Shown: positions 9,935 through 19,632, counted from the first letter of the stretch. The stretch: 64,000 nucleotides of DNA from Buttiauxella selenatireducens (GCF_031432975.1 NZ_CP133838.1:4464001-4528000), one strand, 5' to 3'. Program-made: numbers and translations. Notes: a model not told the origin generated them from the letters alone.

Positions 9935-9998
9935 CCTCCAGGAATGAACGAATGATAATAGTCATTAACTTGATGAGTGAATGTGATTATTCGCACAA
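9935..9998 (-). promoter_or_regulatory. CRP site and promoter of the PTS/mannosidase operon
   Basis: TGTGA-TTATTC-GCACA at 9982-9997 differs at one position from the CRP half-site consensus TGTGA-N6-TCACA. On the minus strand a -10-like TATTAT lies at 9955-9960. If transcription starts near 9948 the CRP site is centred at about -41.5, the classic class II activator position. The leader's GGAGG ribosome site follows at once. This implies cAMP-CRP activation, as expected for a catabolic PTS operon. Spacing is read from the sequence; binding is inferred. Confidence 0.65.
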
Positions 9999-10034
9999 TT
10001 CCTGGCATTCTAATTAACCCGATAGCGGAAATAA

Positions 10035-10061
10035 AAAAGCCACTCATTTCGAGTGGCTTTT
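10035..10061 (-). terminator. Terminator after uppP
   Basis: AAAAGCCACTC-atttc-GAGTGGCTTTT, a symmetrical hairpin with A and T runs on either side, just downstream of the uppP stop. It can also act on plus-strand transcripts. It separates uppP from the PTS operon promoter. Confidence 0.85.
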
Positions 10062-10078
10062 ATTATTAGTGGCTAATG

Positions 10079-10903
10079 TTAGAAGAAAACGAAATACACC
10101 ACTGCCGCGACCGCAAAACGATAAATTGCGAACGGAATAAAGGAAATGCGTTTGATGATATGTAAGAAAGTTTTAATCGCGACCAGTGCAACAATAAACG
10201 CGGTAATAAAGCCAACAGCAAACATGGGCAAGTCTGCCATGGTCAGGAAACCAATGCTCTTATACACATCCAGCACGGTTGCACCCATCATCATTGGCAC
10301 AGCCAGCAAGAATGAGAACTCAGAGGCGGCGTAACGGCTAACCCCCATGAGCATCCCACCGGAAATCGTGGCTCCAGAGCGAGAAAAGCCCGGCCACAAC
10401 GCCAGGCACTGGAAACAACCAATCATAAATGCCTGACGATAAGTAATGTCGTCGACGCCCACCGCACGGGGTTCTTTCGGCTTCAAGAGCTCTGCGGCAA
10501 TCAGTAACACACCGCCAACCACCAGCGCATACATCACGTTTATCGGATTAAAGAGTGACTTGATGGTGTCGTGGAAAATCAGCCCCAGAACAACGGCAGG
10601 CACCATACCCAGCAGAATATGGATAAGCGTCAAACGTCCTTTGCCTTCCCCTTCATGAGGCAGAGGCTTGCGGCCAAAGTGAATTCCGATAAGCCCAAAC
10701 AGGCGGCGCCAGAACATCACCACAACAGCTAAGATCGAACCGAGCTGAATAACCACTTCAAATGTTTTCGCCGTGTCACCTTCAAATCCCAGAAGATGGC
10801 CGACAATAATCATATGTCCGGTGGACGAGACAGGTAAAAACTCCGTTAACCCCTCAACAACACCCAGAATCGCGGCTATCGCCAGCGAATGTAGATCGCT
10901 CAT
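10079..10903 (-). CDS. uppP: Undecaprenyl-diphosphatase UppP (BacA)
   Basis: A 274-residue inner-membrane enzyme that removes one phosphate from undecaprenyl diphosphate, recycling the lipid carrier for peptidoglycan and other envelope polymers; overproduction gives bacitracin resistance. The signature [18 protein letters not shown] lies near residues 14-31 and [10 protein letters not shown] near the middle, both containing catalytic residues. Several membrane helices fill the remainder. The ATG at 10903 (MSDLHS) with AGAGGA upstream is the start; the frame can also be read from a TTG one codon earlier. It is followed by a strong terminator. Confidence 0.96.
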   Translation of the reverse strand: MSDLHSLAIAAILGVVEGLTEFLPVSSTGHMIIVGHLLGFEGDTAKTFEVVIQLGSILAVVVMFWRRLFGLIGIHFGRKPLPHEGEGKGRLTLIHILLGMVPAVVLGLIFHDTIKSLFNPINVMYALVVGGVLLIAAELLKPKEPRAVGVDDITYRQAFMIGCFQCLALWPGFSRSGATISGGMLMGVSRYAASEFSFLLAVPMMMGATVLDVYKSIGFLTMADLPMFAVGFITAFIVALVAIKTFLHIIKRISFIPFAIYRFAVAAVVYFVFF

Positions 10904-10934
10904 CAATAAATCCTCTAACCCCTAAAACGAACAC

Positions 10935-10955
10935 AAAAAAAGCGGCGACTGCCGC
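10935..10955 (-). terminator. Small terminator between folB and uppP
   Basis: Read on the minus strand, GCGGC-AGTC-GCCGC is followed by TTTTTTT. It sits after the folB stop and would end the folB transcript before uppP. Confidence 0.65.
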
Positions 10956-11009
10956 GAAAAGATGACAGTTATGACCAGGTTACACATATTTGGTTTAACA
11001 AATATGAAA

Positions 11010-11378
11010 TTAATTATTAGCTTTCAGATTACTGCCACGCTCAATGATAACGCCTACATTCGTGGCGTGTGCAACAGCACCAGGCTTGCTCACTTTTAAA
11101 CGCACCCAGGGGGAGTTAAAACGGGCTAATAATAGCTGTGCCACCTCTTCTGCGACACGTTCTACCAGCGCAAAACGCCCGCCAGAGACATGGTTTATCA
11201 CCGCTTCGCTGACATCAGCATAACTTAAACAGTCATTAACATCGTCGCTACTGGCGGCCTGGCGGTTATCCCATGCCATTTCGATATCGAATACCAGCTT
11301 CTGGGAAATCGTTTGCTCCCAGTCATAAACACCAATTGTTGTGATTACAGTAAGTTGCTCTATAAATACAATATCCAT
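11010..11378 (-). CDS. folB: Dihydroneopterin aldolase FolB
   Basis: A 122-residue cytosolic enzyme of folate synthesis. It cleaves 7,8-dihydroneopterin to 6-hydroxymethyl-dihydropterin and glycolaldehyde, and also epimerises the substrate. The family patterns [16 protein letters not shown] and VERVAEEV are visible, as is the pterin-contact region near the C-terminus ([17 protein letters not shown]). The start is the ATG at 11378 (MDIVFIEQL), matching E. coli. It is divergent from plsY with about 107 bp between them. Confidence 0.96.
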   Translation of the reverse strand: MDIVFIEQLTVITTIGVYDWEQTISQKLVFDIEMAWDNRQAASSDDVNDCLSYADVSEAVINHVSGGRFALVERVAEEVAQLLLARFNSPWVRLKVSKPGAVAHATNVGVIIERGSNLKANN

Positions 11379-11485
11379 CACGCCCCGCCCGGTTTTTAGT
11401 CACGCCAGATACCACTTCTGGCGAAATATGCGTATTATCCACAGATGCAGAGAATACAACGACACTTTCAAAATGGAACAGCGTT

Positions 11486-12103
11486 ATGAGTGCAATCGCG
11501 CCTGGCATGATCCTGCTTGCGTATCTTTGCGGCTCAATTTCTAGCGCCATCCTGGTCTGCCGAATCGCCGGTCTTCCTGACCCGCGAGAGAATGGTTCCG
11601 GTAATCCAGGTGCGACCAATGTCTTGCGACTTGGCGGTAAAGGTGCGGCCGTAGCGGTACTGATTTTTGATGTTCTCAAAGGAATGCTACCCGTCTGGGC
11701 GGCTTACGCACTCGGCGTGACGCCATTCTGGTTAGGGCTTATCGCCATCGCCGCCTGCATTGGTCATATCTGGCCTGTCTTCTTTAACTTCCATGGTGGC
11801 AAAGGCGTTGCAACGGCCTTTGGCGCTATCGCCCCTATCGGCTGGGACTTAACCGGCGTTATGGCTGGAACCTGGCTTCTGAGCGTTTTACTGAGCGGCT
11901 ACTCGTCACTGGGTGCAATTATTAGCGCACTGATTGCCCCGTTTTACGTCTGGTGGTTCAGACCGGAATTCACTTTCCCGGTTGCGATGCTTTCCTGCCT
12001 GATTTTGATGCGCCATCATGACAACATCCAACGTTTGTGGCGCGGTCAGGAAACCAAAATCTGGAAGAAGCTGCGCAGAAATAAAGACAAAAAAAAGGAG
12101 TGA
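11486..12103 (+). CDS. plsY: Glycerol-3-phosphate acyltransferase PlsY
   Basis: A 205-residue inner-membrane enzyme that transfers an acyl group from acyl-phosphate to glycerol-3-phosphate, the first step of phospholipid synthesis. The three family motifs are seen: [11 protein letters not shown] and [10 protein letters not shown] (glycerol-3-phosphate contact), [20 protein letters not shown], and a C-terminal hydrophobic region. About five membrane segments are expected. The basic tail (RRNKDKKKE) is typical of the enterobacterial protein. It converges on tsaD across a short hairpin. Confidence 0.95.
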   Translation: MSAIAPGMILLAYLCGSISSAILVCRIAGLPDPRENGSGNPGATNVLRLGGKGAAVAVLIFDVLKGMLPVWAAYALGVTPFWLGLIAIAACIGHIWPVFFNFHGGKGVATAFGAIAPIGWDLTGVMAGTWLLSVLLSGYSSLGAIISALIAPFYVWWFRPEFTFPVAMLSCLILMRHHDNIQRLWRGQETKIWKKLRRNKDKKKE

Positions 12104-12118
12104 TTTCTCACTCCTTCT
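12098..12118. terminator. Convergent terminator plsY/tsaD
   Basis: GGAGTG-atttct-CACTCC is preceded by a run of A and followed by TTCTTA. It overlaps the plsY stop and works in either direction between the two converging genes. Confidence 0.6.
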
Positions 12119-12137
12119 TAGCCTGTTCACTGAGCAA

Positions 12138-13151
12138 TTACGCCGCAGGTAACTCAGCCAACGGCCAACGCGGGCGCACAGTCACGCTCAACTCCCCTGC
12201 TGTTCCCGCTTTTAAACGAATCATACCTGCGTAAGCAATCATCGCACCGTTATCGGTACAGAATTCAGGGCGTGCGTAGAAGACTTCTCCACGACGCTTA
12301 GCCATCATCTCAGCCATTCGCGCTCGCAACGTGCGGTTTGCACTCACACCGCCCGCCATCACCAGACGTTTAAAACCGGTTTGATCCAACGCGCGCTTGC
12401 ACTTAATCGCCAGCGTATCAACAACGGCATCTTCAAATGCTCGGGCGATATCAGCACGGGTTTGAGGATCAGCATCATTGCCACGAATGGTGTTAGCCGC
12501 GAAGGTTTTCAGGCCAGAGAAACTGAAATCAAGGCCGGGGCGATCTGTCATTGGACGCGGGAAAGTAAAACGCCCTTCAGTGCCTTCAGATGCCATTTTT
12601 GACAGCATCGGGCCACCAGGATAATCCAGTCCCAATAGTTTGGCTGTCTTATCAAAGGCTTCACCTGCAGCGTCATCAATAGACTCACCCAATAGCTCGT
12701 ATTGCCCGATTCCCGTCACGCTAATCAGTTGCGTATGACCGCCAGAAACCAGCAGCGCCACAAAAGGGAACTCAGGGGGATTTTCTTCCAGCATTGGCGC
12801 CAATAAGTGCCCTTCCATATGATGGACGGGCACAGCAGGGACATCCCAGGCGAACGCCAACGAACGGCCAATAGTTGCCCCCACTAACAGGGCACCAACC
12901 AGTCCTGGGCCTGCCGTATAGGCGACGCCATCAATATCTTTGGCGGTTAATCCTGCTTCTTTAAGAGCAGCCTGAATCAATGGTACGGTTTTGCGTACAT
13001 GGTCGCGGGAGGCAAGCTCCGGCACCACACCGCCGTAATCAGCGTGTAATTTCACCTGACTATACAATTGATTAGCTAATAACCCTTTTTCATCGTCATA
13101 AATGGCGATGCCAGTTTCATCACAGGAAGTCTCTATACCCAGTACGCGCAT
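12138..13151 (-). CDS. tsaD: tRNA threonylcarbamoyladenosine transferase TsaD
   Basis: The 337-residue ASKHA-fold subunit that, with TsaB and TsaE, transfers the threonylcarbamoyl group to A37 of ANN-reading tRNAs. The metal-binding histidines H111 and H115 are in [10 protein letters not shown]; nucleotide-binding glycine motifs occur at [18 protein letters not shown] and [12 protein letters not shown]. Length equals the E. coli protein. It is divergent from rpsU, sharing a 247-bp control region, as in many enterobacteria. Confidence 0.97.
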   Translation of the reverse strand: MRVLGIETSCDETGIAIYDDEKGLLANQLYSQVKLHADYGGVVPELASRDHVRKTVPLIQAALKEAGLTAKDIDGVAYTAGPGLVGALLVGATIGRSLAFAWDVPAVPVHHMEGHLLAPMLEENPPEFPFVALLVSGGHTQLISVTGIGQYELLGESIDDAAGEAFDKTAKLLGLDYPGGPMLSKMASEGTEGRFTFPRPMTDRPGLDFSFSGLKTFAANTIRGNDADPQTRADIARAFEDAVVDTLAIKCKRALDQTGFKRLVMAGGVSANRTLRARMAEMMAKRRGEVFYARPEFCTDNGAMIAYAGMIRLKAGTAGELSVTVRPRWPLAELPAA

Positions 13152-13213
13152 GGCTTTCTCTACCTCAAAGTCTTGCGGCGAAGTTTAAGCCTCTGAGCGC
13201 TTATTGTAAAACT

Positions 13214-13246
13214 TTGCTCACCTATTGCGCGCAGGTGGTGTATAAT
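13214..13246 (+). promoter_or_regulatory. Promoter -10 of the rpsU-dnaG-rpoD operon
   Basis: A consensus TATAAT at 13241-13246 lies about 150 bp before the rpsU start. The best -35-like hexamer upstream (TTGCTC at 13214) has a non-optimal 21-bp spacing, so the promoter may depend on an extended -10 (TGGTGTATAAT) or an activator. The region is known in E. coli to hold the macromolecular-synthesis operon promoters; only the -10 is directly supported here. Confidence 0.5.
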
Positions 13247-13392
13247 CCGCACCCCTGGAAGATTCCGGCCTTAAAAGCCAGGTTTCTGGTTGTCCGGTGC
13301 TTTACAAAGCAGCAGTAGTTGCAGTAAAATTCCGCACCATTTTGAAATAGCTGACGCCTAAGTCAGCGGCAAACCGAATTTATCAAAGGTGA

Positions 13393-13614
<222 letters not shown>

Positions 13615-13661
13615 TTTTCTGGAGGTTCAACCCTCCAAAACAGACCAGTAGTAGTTGTAAA

Positions 13662-13698
13662 GGCCGTGCTTCCGAAAGGAATGCGCGGCTTATTTTCG
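13662..13698 (+). terminator. Internal terminator between rpsU and dnaG
   Basis: GCCGTGC-ttccgaaagga-atGCGCGGC is followed by TTATTTTCG. A second small hairpin, GGAGG-ttcaa-CCCTCC, lies just upstream at 13621-13636. In E. coli a terminator here lowers dnaG and rpoD transcription relative to rpsU; the same position and structure are seen. Confidence 0.7.
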
Positions 13699-13779
13699 TT
13701 CATGAACTGACATACTTCTGCTCTTTCATCGTGCTGTTATATCGCAAGATTGAAAGAAAGCGAGTACCAAACGGGGCCT

Positions 13780-15525
13780 ATGGCTGGACGAATTCCACGT
13801 GTTTTCATCAATGACTTGCTGGCTCGCACCGACATCATCGATCTGATCGATGCGCGTGTTAAGCTTAAAAAGCAGGGCAAGAACTATCATGCGTGCTGTC
13901 CGTTCCATAACGAAAAAACCCCCTCTTTCACCGTAAACGGTGAAAAACAGTTTTACCATTGCTTCGGCTGTGGGGCTCATGGCAACGCCATCGATTTTTT
14001 AATGAACTATGACAAGCTTGAATTTGTCGAAAGCGTTGAAGAACTGTCGGCAATGCACAATCTTGAAGTGCCTTACGAAGCAGGTAGCGGACCGAGCCAG
14101 ATTGAACGTCATCAACGGCAAAGTCTGTATCAATTGATGGACGGCCTGAACGCCTTTTATCAGCAATCCCTGGCTCAACAATCAGCAGAACCTGCTCGCC
14201 AGTATCTGGCACAGCGCGGTTTAAGTACTGAAGTTATTCAGCATTTCGCCATCGGCTATGCCCCTCCCGGCTGGGACAACGTGTTAAAGCGTTTTGGCGG
14301 CAACAGCGAAAACCGTCAGGCACTGACGGACGCAGGCATGCTGGTAACTAACGATCAGGGGCGCAGTTACGACCGCTTCCGCGAAAGGGTGATGTTCCCC
14401 ATCCGCGACAAGCGTGGCCGGGTAATTGGTTTTGGTGGCCGTGTGCTGGGCGATGCCCTGCCAAAGTACCTGAACTCCCCGGAAACCGATATTTTCCATA
14501 AAGGCCGCCAGCTCTATGGCCTGTATGAAGCCCAACAGAGCCAGCCTGAACCCTCGCGTTTGCTGGTTGTGGAAGGCTACATGGATGTAGTGGCGTTGGC
14601 ACAGTACGGTATTTCTTACGCCGTTGCCTCACTGGGTACCTCAACCACCGCTGACCACATCCAACTGCTGTTTCGGGTTACTGATACCGTTGTCTGTTGT
14701 TATGACGGGGATCGCGCAGGACGAGACGCCGCATGGCGCGCGCTGGAAACTGCACTACCTTATATGACAGACGGGCGCCAGTTACGCTTTATGTTCCTGC
14801 CTGACGGTGAAGACCCCGACACGCTGGTGCGTAAAGAAGGTAAAGAAGCATTTGAAGCGCGCATGGAACAAGCCCTGCCGCTGTCTACGTTTCTTTTTAA
14901 TAGCCTGATGCCGCAGGTCGATTTAAGTTCTCCTGATGGACGTGCGCGCCTGAGCACCCTTGCATTACCCCTGATTAGTCAGGTGCCTGGTGAAACTTTG
15001 CGTATTTACTTACGCCAGGAATTGGGCAACAAACTGGGTATTCTGGACGATAGCCAGCTTGAAAAGTTGATGCCTAAGCTTGCGGAAAACAGTACGCCGC
15101 GCCCAGCTCCACAGCTAAAACGCACAACCATGCGTATACTGATAGGACTATTGGTTCAAAATCCAGAGTTGGCACCGAGTGTTCCGCCGCTAAATGGTCT
15201 GGAGCAGGCAAAGTTGCCAGGGTTGAAACTCTTTATCGACCTGGTAAATACCTGTCTGGCGCAACCGGGTTTAACCACCGGGCAGCTTTTAGAGCTATAT
15301 CGCGGCACAAATGAAGCGGCCACCCTTGAAAAACTCTCTTCATGGGACGATATAGCAGATAAGGACATTGCAGAAAAAACGTTCAACGATGCACTGGAAC
15401 ATATGTTTGATTCCGTACTGGAGTTGAGGTTTGAAGAATTGATGGCACGTTCCAGAACAACCGGGCTAACGCCTGCGGAACGTGAGGAAGTCCGTGTGAT
15501 AACAGAATCACGCGCGAAAAAGTAA
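13780..15525 (+). CDS. dnaG: DNA primase
   Basis: A 581-residue primase that makes RNA primers for Okazaki fragments. The N-terminal zinc finger uses C40, H43 and the pair in YHCFGCG (C61, C64). A central TOPRIM core contains [15 protein letters not shown] and the DGDRAG acidic motif. The C-terminal domain binds the DnaB helicase. The ATG at 13780 (MAGRIPRVF) matches E. coli; an in-frame TTG 30 nt upstream is unlikely. It lies between rpsU and rpoD. In E. coli a heat-shock promoter for rpoD lies in its 3' part; I did not identify it here. Confidence 0.98.
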   Translation: MAGRIPRVFINDLLARTDIIDLIDARVKLKKQGKNYHACCPFHNEKTPSFTVNGEKQFYHCFGCGAHGNAIDFLMNYDKLEFVESVEELSAMHNLEVPYEAGSGPSQIERHQRQSLYQLMDGLNAFYQQSLAQQSAEPARQYLAQRGLSTEVIQHFAIGYAPPGWDNVLKRFGGNSENRQALTDAGMLVTNDQGRSYDRFRERVMFPIRDKRGRVIGFGGRVLGDALPKYLNSPETDIFHKGRQLYGLYEAQQSQPEPSRLLVVEGYMDVVALAQYGISYAVASLGTSTTADHIQLLFRVTDTVVCCYDGDRAGRDAAWRALETALPYMTDGRQLRFMFLPDGEDPDTLVRKEGKEAFEARMEQALPLSTFLFNSLMPQVDLSSPDGRARLSTLALPLISQVPGETLRIYLRQELGNKLGILDDSQLEKLMPKLAENSTPRPAPQLKRTTMRILIGLLVQNPELAPSVPPLNGLEQAKLPGLKLFIDLVNTCLAQPGLTTGQLLELYRGTNEAATLEKLSSWDDIADKDIAEKTFNDALEHMFDSVLELRFEELMARSRTTGLTPAEREEVRVITESRAKK

Positions 15526-15679
15526 ATATTCGCGGCTTAAGTGCCGAACATTAGTCGGGTCAAACCCGAACGCCGCAAGGATGGGCAGCGGCAATAAAAT
15601 AAGTCAGCCCTCGTTACGTTATTGTTGGCGGTTTCGCCGACCGACACCAACCCTAATACTGAAGTGTGGATACCGTCTT

Positions 15680-17518
15680 ATGGAGCAAAACCCGCAGTCA
15701 CAGCTTAAACTTCTTGTCCAACGTGGTAAGGAGCAAGGCTATCTGACCTATGCTGAGGTCAATGACCATCTGCCGGAAGATATCGTCGACTCCGATCAGA
15801 TCGAAGACATCATCCAAATGATCAATGACATGGGCATTCAGGTGATGGAAGAAGCACCTGACGCCGATGACCTGTTGCTTGCTGAAAACTCAAACAACAC
15901 AGACGAAGATGCGGAAGAAGCTGCCGCTCAAGTACTGTCCAGCGTAGAATCTGAAATCGGGCGTACAACTGACCCGGTTCGCATGTACATGCGTGAAATG
16001 GGTACCGTTGAGCTGTTAACCCGTGAGGGTGAAATCGATATTGCTAAGCGTATCGAAGACGGTATCAACCAGGTTCAGTGTTCCGTTGCCGAATATCCGG
16101 AAGCGATCACTTATCTGCTTGAACAGTACGACCGTGTTGAAGCAGAAGAAGCACGCTTGTCTGATTTGATCACAGGTTTTGTTGACCCGAACGCAGAAGA
16201 AGATCTTGCCCCAACCGCCACTCACATTGGTTCTGAGCTGACTAGCGAAGAAAACAGTGATGATGACGACGAGGAAGAAGATGAAGACGACGCGGACGAT
16301 GACAACAGCATCGACCCTGAACTCGCTCGTGAGAAATTTGGTGAACTGCGCACGCAGTACGAAAGAACTCGCGATACGATCAAAGCGAAAGGCCGTGCGC
16401 ACGCAGATTCCGCTGCTGAAATCCTGCAACTGTCTGAAGTCTTCAAACAGTTCCGCCTGGTACCGAAGCAATTCGACTACCTGGTAAACAGCATGCGCGT
16501 CATGATGGACCGCGTTCGCACGCAAGAACGTCTCATCATGAGAATGTGTGTTGAACAGTGCAAAATGCCGAAGAAAAACTTCATCACACTGTTCACCGGC
16601 AACGAAACCAGCGAAACCTGGTTCAATGCCGCCATTGCAATGAACAAGCCATGGTCTGAAAAACTGCATGACGTCGCTGACGACGTGCATCGTAGCTTGC
16701 AGAAACTGCAACAAATTGAAGAAGAAACCGGCCTGACCATCGAGCAGGTTAAAGACATCAACCGTCGTATGTCCATCGGTGAAGCGAAAGCCCGCCGTGC
16801 GAAAAAAGAGATGGTTGAAGCAAACTTACGTCTGGTTATTTCTATCGCTAAGAAATATACCAACCGCGGTCTGCAATTCCTGGATTTGATTCAGGAAGGT
16901 AACATCGGTCTGATGAAAGCCGTTGATAAGTTTGAATACCGCCGTGGTTATAAGTTCTCAACTTATGCAACGTGGTGGATCCGTCAGGCTATCACCCGCT
17001 CCATCGCTGACCAGGCGCGCACCATCCGTATTCCGGTGCATATGATTGAGACAATTAACAAACTCAACCGTATTTCGCGTCAGATGTTGCAAGAGATGGG
17101 CCGTGAGCCAACTCCTGAAGAATTGGCTGAACGTATGCTGATGCCGGAAGACAAAATCCGTAAAGTGCTGAAGATCGCTAAAGAGCCAATCTCCATGGAA
17201 ACGCCAATCGGCGACGATGAAGATTCACATCTGGGTGATTTCATCGAGGATACCACCCTCGAGTTGCCACTGGATTCTGCCACTTCCGAGAGTCTGCGTA
17301 ACGCCACGCATGACGTGTTGGCTGGCCTGACTGCTCGTGAAGCGAAAGTACTGCGTATGCGTTTTGGTATCGACATGAATACCGACCACACGCTGGAAGA
17401 AGTGGGTAAACAGTTCGACGTCACCCGCGAACGTATCCGTCAGATCGAAGCGAAGGCACTGCGCAAACTGCGCCACCCAAGCCGTTCTGAAGTTCTGCGT
17501 AGCTTCCTGGACGACTAA
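15680..17518 (+). CDS. rpoD: RNA polymerase sigma-70 factor RpoD
   Basis: The 612-residue housekeeping sigma factor. Region 1.1 occupies the N-terminus ([20 protein letters not shown]), followed by region 1.2, the acidic non-conserved region with a long Asp/Glu run near residues 190-215, region 2 with -10 recognition ([20 protein letters not shown]), region 3, and region 4 with the -35 helix-turn-helix ([20 protein letters not shown]). The start at 15680 is the E. coli start; the frame is open further upstream but without family similarity. Last gene of the operon, closed by a strong terminator. Confidence 0.98.
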   Translation: MEQNPQSQLKLLVQRGKEQGYLTYAEVNDHLPEDIVDSDQIEDIIQMINDMGIQVMEEAPDADDLLLAENSNNTDEDAEEAAAQVLSSVESEIGRTTDPVRMYMREMGTVELLTREGEIDIAKRIEDGINQVQCSVAEYPEAITYLLEQYDRVEAEEARLSDLITGFVDPNAEEDLAPTATHIGSELTSEENSDDDDEEEDEDDADDDNSIDPELAREKFGELRTQYERTRDTIKAKGRAHADSAAEILQLSEVFKQFRLVPKQFDYLVNSMRVMMDRVRTQERLIMRMCVEQCKMPKKNFITLFTGNETSETWFNAAIAMNKPWSEKLHDVADDVHRSLQKLQQIEEETGLTIEQVKDINRRMSIGEAKARRAKKEMVEANLRLVISIAKKYTNRGLQFLDLIQEGNIGLMKAVDKFEYRRGYKFSTYATWWIRQAITRSIADQARTIRIPVHMIETINKLNRISRQMLQEMGREPTPEELAERMLMPEDKIRKVLKIAKEPISMETPIGDDEDSHLGDFIEDTTLELPLDSATSESLRNATHDVLAGLTAREAKVLRMRFGIDMNTDHTLEEVGKQFDVTRERIRQIEAKALRKLRHPSRSEVLRSFLDD

Positions 17519-17540
17519 GTTTTATTAGCATCAACAAGAA

Positions 17541-17564
17541 CCCCGGCTCGCCGGGGTTTTTTTT
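17541..17564 (+). terminator. Terminator of the rpsU-dnaG-rpoD operon
   Basis: CCCCGGC-tc-GCCGGGG is followed by eight T residues, a textbook intrinsic terminator 22 bp after the rpoD stop. It also lies just beyond the stop of mug on the opposite strand. Confidence 0.92.
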
Positions 17565-17567
17565 CAT

Positions 17568-18056
17568 CTATTTCAATGCCAAAAACAGTTCGCGGTAACT
17601 CGCAACAAGTTGTTCCAGAGTGGCACGATTCAACCCGCTGGGATTGGGTAAAACCCACACTTCGGTCTCCCCCAACTTCAACTCCTGCCGTCCCCACGGT
17701 GGATTTCTCAGCCCAAACGCACTGCTGAACGCTTGTTTCCCTAGAATCGCTAACGCTCGTGGCTGATAGCGCAAGACTTTCTCTTTTAACACTTCCCCGC
17801 CGTCCCGCAGCTCATCACGCATCAACTCACTGGCCGCTACGGTCGGACGTGCAACCAGAGCCGTTATACCGCAGCGATAGTCCTGTAATTGCTGCCACTG
17901 CTCTGGTGCCAACTGATGCTCGGTAAAACCAGCCTGATGGATCACCTTCCAGAAACGATTACTGGCGTTAGCAAAAGGATAACCTTTATGAGCAGAGGAC
18001 AAGCCGGGATTGATACCACAAAACACCACCTGCAGGTTGGGTACTAAGAGTTCCAT
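17568..18056 (-). CDS. mug: G/U mismatch-specific DNA glycosylase Mug
   Basis: A 162-residue member of the uracil-DNA glycosylase superfamily that removes uracil or ethenocytosine opposite guanine. Motif 1 is [11 protein letters not shown], with the active Asn; motif 2 is [12 protein letters not shown]. Another conserved block is [17 protein letters not shown] chose the ATG at 18056 ([12 protein letters not shown]), which best fits the E. coli N-terminus; a start at 18089 would add 11 residues. Ribosome sites are weak at both. It converges on rpoD. Confidence 0.9.
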   Translation of the reverse strand: MELLVPNLQVVFCGINPGLSSAHKGYPFANASNRFWKVIHQAGFTEHQLAPEQWQQLQDYRCGITALVARPTVAASELMRDELRDGGEVLKEKVLRYQPRALAILGKQAFSSAFGLRNPPWGRQELKLGETEVWVLPNPSGLNRATLEQLVASYRELFLALK

Positions 18057-18163
18057 AAGCGTTGTAAGTCTAATAAAGTGATTAACCATGGTTATCGCAA
18101 AATCTACCTGCAATTACAACAAACTAGAACTGTGCATAAAAGCATCATATGGTTTTATGGCTG

Positions 18164-18193
18164 TAGACCTGCATCCCCTGATTACCGTATAAT
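18164..18193 (+). promoter_or_regulatory. Promoter of the ileX tRNA gene
   Basis: A consensus -10 TATAAT at 18188-18193 lies 10 bp before the mature tRNA. A -35-like TAGACC at 18164-18169 (4 of 6 matches) is spaced by 18 bp. A G/C-rich discriminator (CCTGCGCC) follows, as in stringently controlled stable-RNA promoters. Confidence 0.7.
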
Positions 18194-18203
18194 CCTGCGC
18201 CAC

Positions 18204-18279
18204 GGCCCCTTAGCTCAGTGGTTAGAGCAGGCGACTCATAATCGCTTGGTCGCTGGTTCAAGTCCAGCAGGGGCCACCA
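18204..18279 (+). tRNA. ileX: tRNA-Ile2 (anticodon CAT, lysidine-modified)
   Basis: A 76-nt tRNA with encoded CCA. Acceptor arms GGCCCCT and AGGGGCC pair; the anticodon CAT is at 18237-18239 in loop CTCATAA. The sequence equals E. coli ileX by recall. A CAT anticodon here is read as isoleucine because TilS converts the C to lysidine, so the tRNA decodes AUA. Its 3' half is the attachment site of the genomic island, and integration has kept the tRNA intact. Confidence 0.97.
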
Positions 18280-18296
18280 AATAAAACAAGGACTTA
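18233..18296 (+). repeat. attL: left attachment site of the genomic island
   Basis: A 64-bp sequence from the anticodon stem of ileX through CCA and into the terminator. It is repeated at 41639-41702 with one mismatch (G at 18252, T at 41658). It marks the left junction of the island. If the ancestral ileX had G, as E. coli does, strand exchange happened 3' of the mismatch (inference). Confidence 0.93.
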
Positions 18297-18330
18297 GACA
18301 GGAAACTGGCTAAGTCCTTTTTGTTTTGTT
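18288..18330 (+). terminator. Island-supplied terminator downstream of ileX
   Basis: AAGGACTTA (18288-18296) pairs with TAAGTCCTT (18311-18319), followed by TTTTTGTTTTG. The left arm is part of the attL repeat and the right arm is island sequence, so the island completes a new terminator for the tRNA. At attR the same left arm pairs with a different right arm (41716-41722). Confidence 0.8.
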
Positions 18331-18337
18331 TCAATCT

Positions 18338-18360
18338 GGGTGACGTAATGGGTGACGTAA
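18338..18360 (+). promoter_or_regulatory. Putative integrase arm-type sites, left end
   Basis: Two direct copies of GGGTGACGTAA at 18338-18348 and 18350-18360, 12 bp apart start to start. The same motif occurs at 41491-41500 and 41503-41513 with the same spacing, plus an inverted copy at 41469-41479. Identical spaced repeats at both ends of an integrase-bounded island are expected of arm-binding sites for the integrase or its excisionase. Confidence 0.6.
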
Positions 18361-18395
18361 CTCTACTGTAGGTGTTGTAGCCAGGGAGATTTAGC

Positions 18396-19220
18396 ATGGG
18401 CTTTAAAGAAGAAGTTGAAGAAATAGAGAGACGCCGTAAGGCTCCCCCCCCTGAGTTAACGGTAAAGGACTGGATTAGCCTTTATGACCTTCTTCTTTCA
18501 GCCAGAGCTCAACACCCAAATAGTAGGTACGAAGTCCTAGCCTCGGGGCTACTAGCTACCCTGTCAGTTGAGCATCCTACGGAACTATACCGCCTTGACG
18601 GAAACAAACTCAACGCTGTTGCCGATGACCATTTTTCCTGGGACCTACTATCCGTACCAATGAAAGGGAAAATGTCCCCAGAAGAATTGGCGAAGCGCCC
18701 GAAGACCCTTTCCCAACTTCTTTGTATCTACGATGAAGATATCAGTAACGACGAATCACTTCGTACACATGGTTTCTTGCGTGATGCTATTGCCCCTATC
18801 CTCGATTTCGAGTTTCTGGATAGCATCGAAGATGAGCCGGACTACAAAGAAAAATATTTCGAGTTGCTAGCAGCGCAAAAGCTCTCGACTCCCCCTCCAC
18901 TACGAGGAGAAAGTTATGCTATCAAACGAGAAGAATTGCTGATCGCAGCTCTTGCGGTTATCTCTCAAAATCAAAAAGACGCTAATAAAAAGGTCGTCCC
19001 AACAGTTACTGAACTTCTGAACCAGATAGAAAACCATGCCTCAGCGTTCTGGCCTCCCAGTGAACAACTTCCGATGTCTCGTGAGAAGGCATCTAAAGAG
19101 TTAGGATTCGCATTACATCTTTTTGAGCAGCCAAATCAGAATATTGAAAGCCATCGGGCCGCCAAAAAAGCCAAAAGAGAAAACGAGGAAAAAGAAAGAG
19201 TTACAAAAGGTATCCAGTAA
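18396..19220 (+). CDS. Unknown 274-residue island protein
   Basis: Begins MGFKEEVEEIERRR with a good ribosome site (AGGGAG, 7 nt before ATG). The protein is soluble, rich in charged residues, has no signal peptide or membrane helix, and ends in a strongly charged helix (AAKKAKRENEEKERVTKG). I recognise no domain. It is the first gene inside attL and is followed by alpA. Candidates by position include an accessory replication or regulatory protein, but nothing in the sequence proves this. Confidence 0.75.
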   Translation: MGFKEEVEEIERRRKAPPPELTVKDWISLYDLLLSARAQHPNSRYEVLASGLLATLSVEHPTELYRLDGNKLNAVADDHFSWDLLSVPMKGKMSPEELAKRPKTLSQLLCIYDEDISNDESLRTHGFLRDAIAPILDFEFLDSIEDEPDYKEKYFELLAAQKLSTPPPLRGESYAIKREELLIAALAVISQNQKDANKKVVPTVTELLNQIENHASAFWPPSEQLPMSREKASKELGFALHLFEQPNQNIESHRAAKKAKRENEEKERVTKGIQ

Positions 19221-19322
19221 CCTTCGGGAAGGTACACGGGTAATATACAGTTCAATTTGATTAACTCCGTTCAGTTTCAGCTTTCACCACCAGGAGTTAT
19301 TCGATTGAAAAATAAACCAACG

Positions 19323-19526
19323 ATGTCTGATAAGGTTGTCGCCCTTCATCAGCCCCAACGTCTGATTCGCATTGATACAATGCTTCAGCTCCTCGATTGC
19401 AGTCGCACCACCCTCTACCGTTGGGTCAAAGCTGGCATGTTCCCACAGCCGATAATGCATGAGGGGCGAACCGTAGGATGGCCAGCCAATACATATCAAT
19501 GCTGGCTCGAGCAAAATAACAAGTAA
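19323..19526 (+). CDS. alpA: AlpA-family excisionase/regulator
   Basis: A 67-residue DNA-binding protein of the AlpA/MerR-like winged-helix type. The pattern LIRIDTMLQLLDCSRTTLYR followed by WVKAGMFPQPI and a Trp-rich end is typical. In CP4-57 and P4-like islands AlpA activates the integrase gene or acts as excisionase. The start at 19323 (MSDKVVAL) gives the usual family length; an upstream in-frame TTG is less likely. It is followed by a clear terminator. It probably controls excision of this island with the integrase at the other end (inferred). Confidence 0.9.
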   Translation: MSDKVVALHQPQRLIRIDTMLQLLDCSRTTLYRWVKAGMFPQPIMHEGRTVGWPANTYQCWLEQNNK

Positions 19527-19538
19527 TTCTGTTTGTTA

Positions 19539-19567
19539 AAGGGCTGTAATATCCAGCCCTTTTTTTA
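19539..19567 (+). terminator. Terminator after alpA
   Basis: AAGGGCTG-taatatc-CAGCCCTT runs into TTTTTT. It lies 13 nt after the alpA stop and separates it from the next gene. Confidence 0.85.
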
Positions 19568-19632
19568 ATCTAACAATGAAACAAACTGGAACAAAAACGT
19601 TTATTTTCACCTCTTCTGCGACTCGTTAAAAC

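Noticed and set aside
16016-16714. 232-codon frame opposite rpoD
   Set aside because: Antisense to a conserved housekeeping gene; composition follows from the acidic codons of rpoD.
18078-18284. Open frame across the ileX tRNA on the plus strand
   Set aside because: It overlaps mug and the whole tRNA gene and has no ribosome site; the tRNA explains the sequence.
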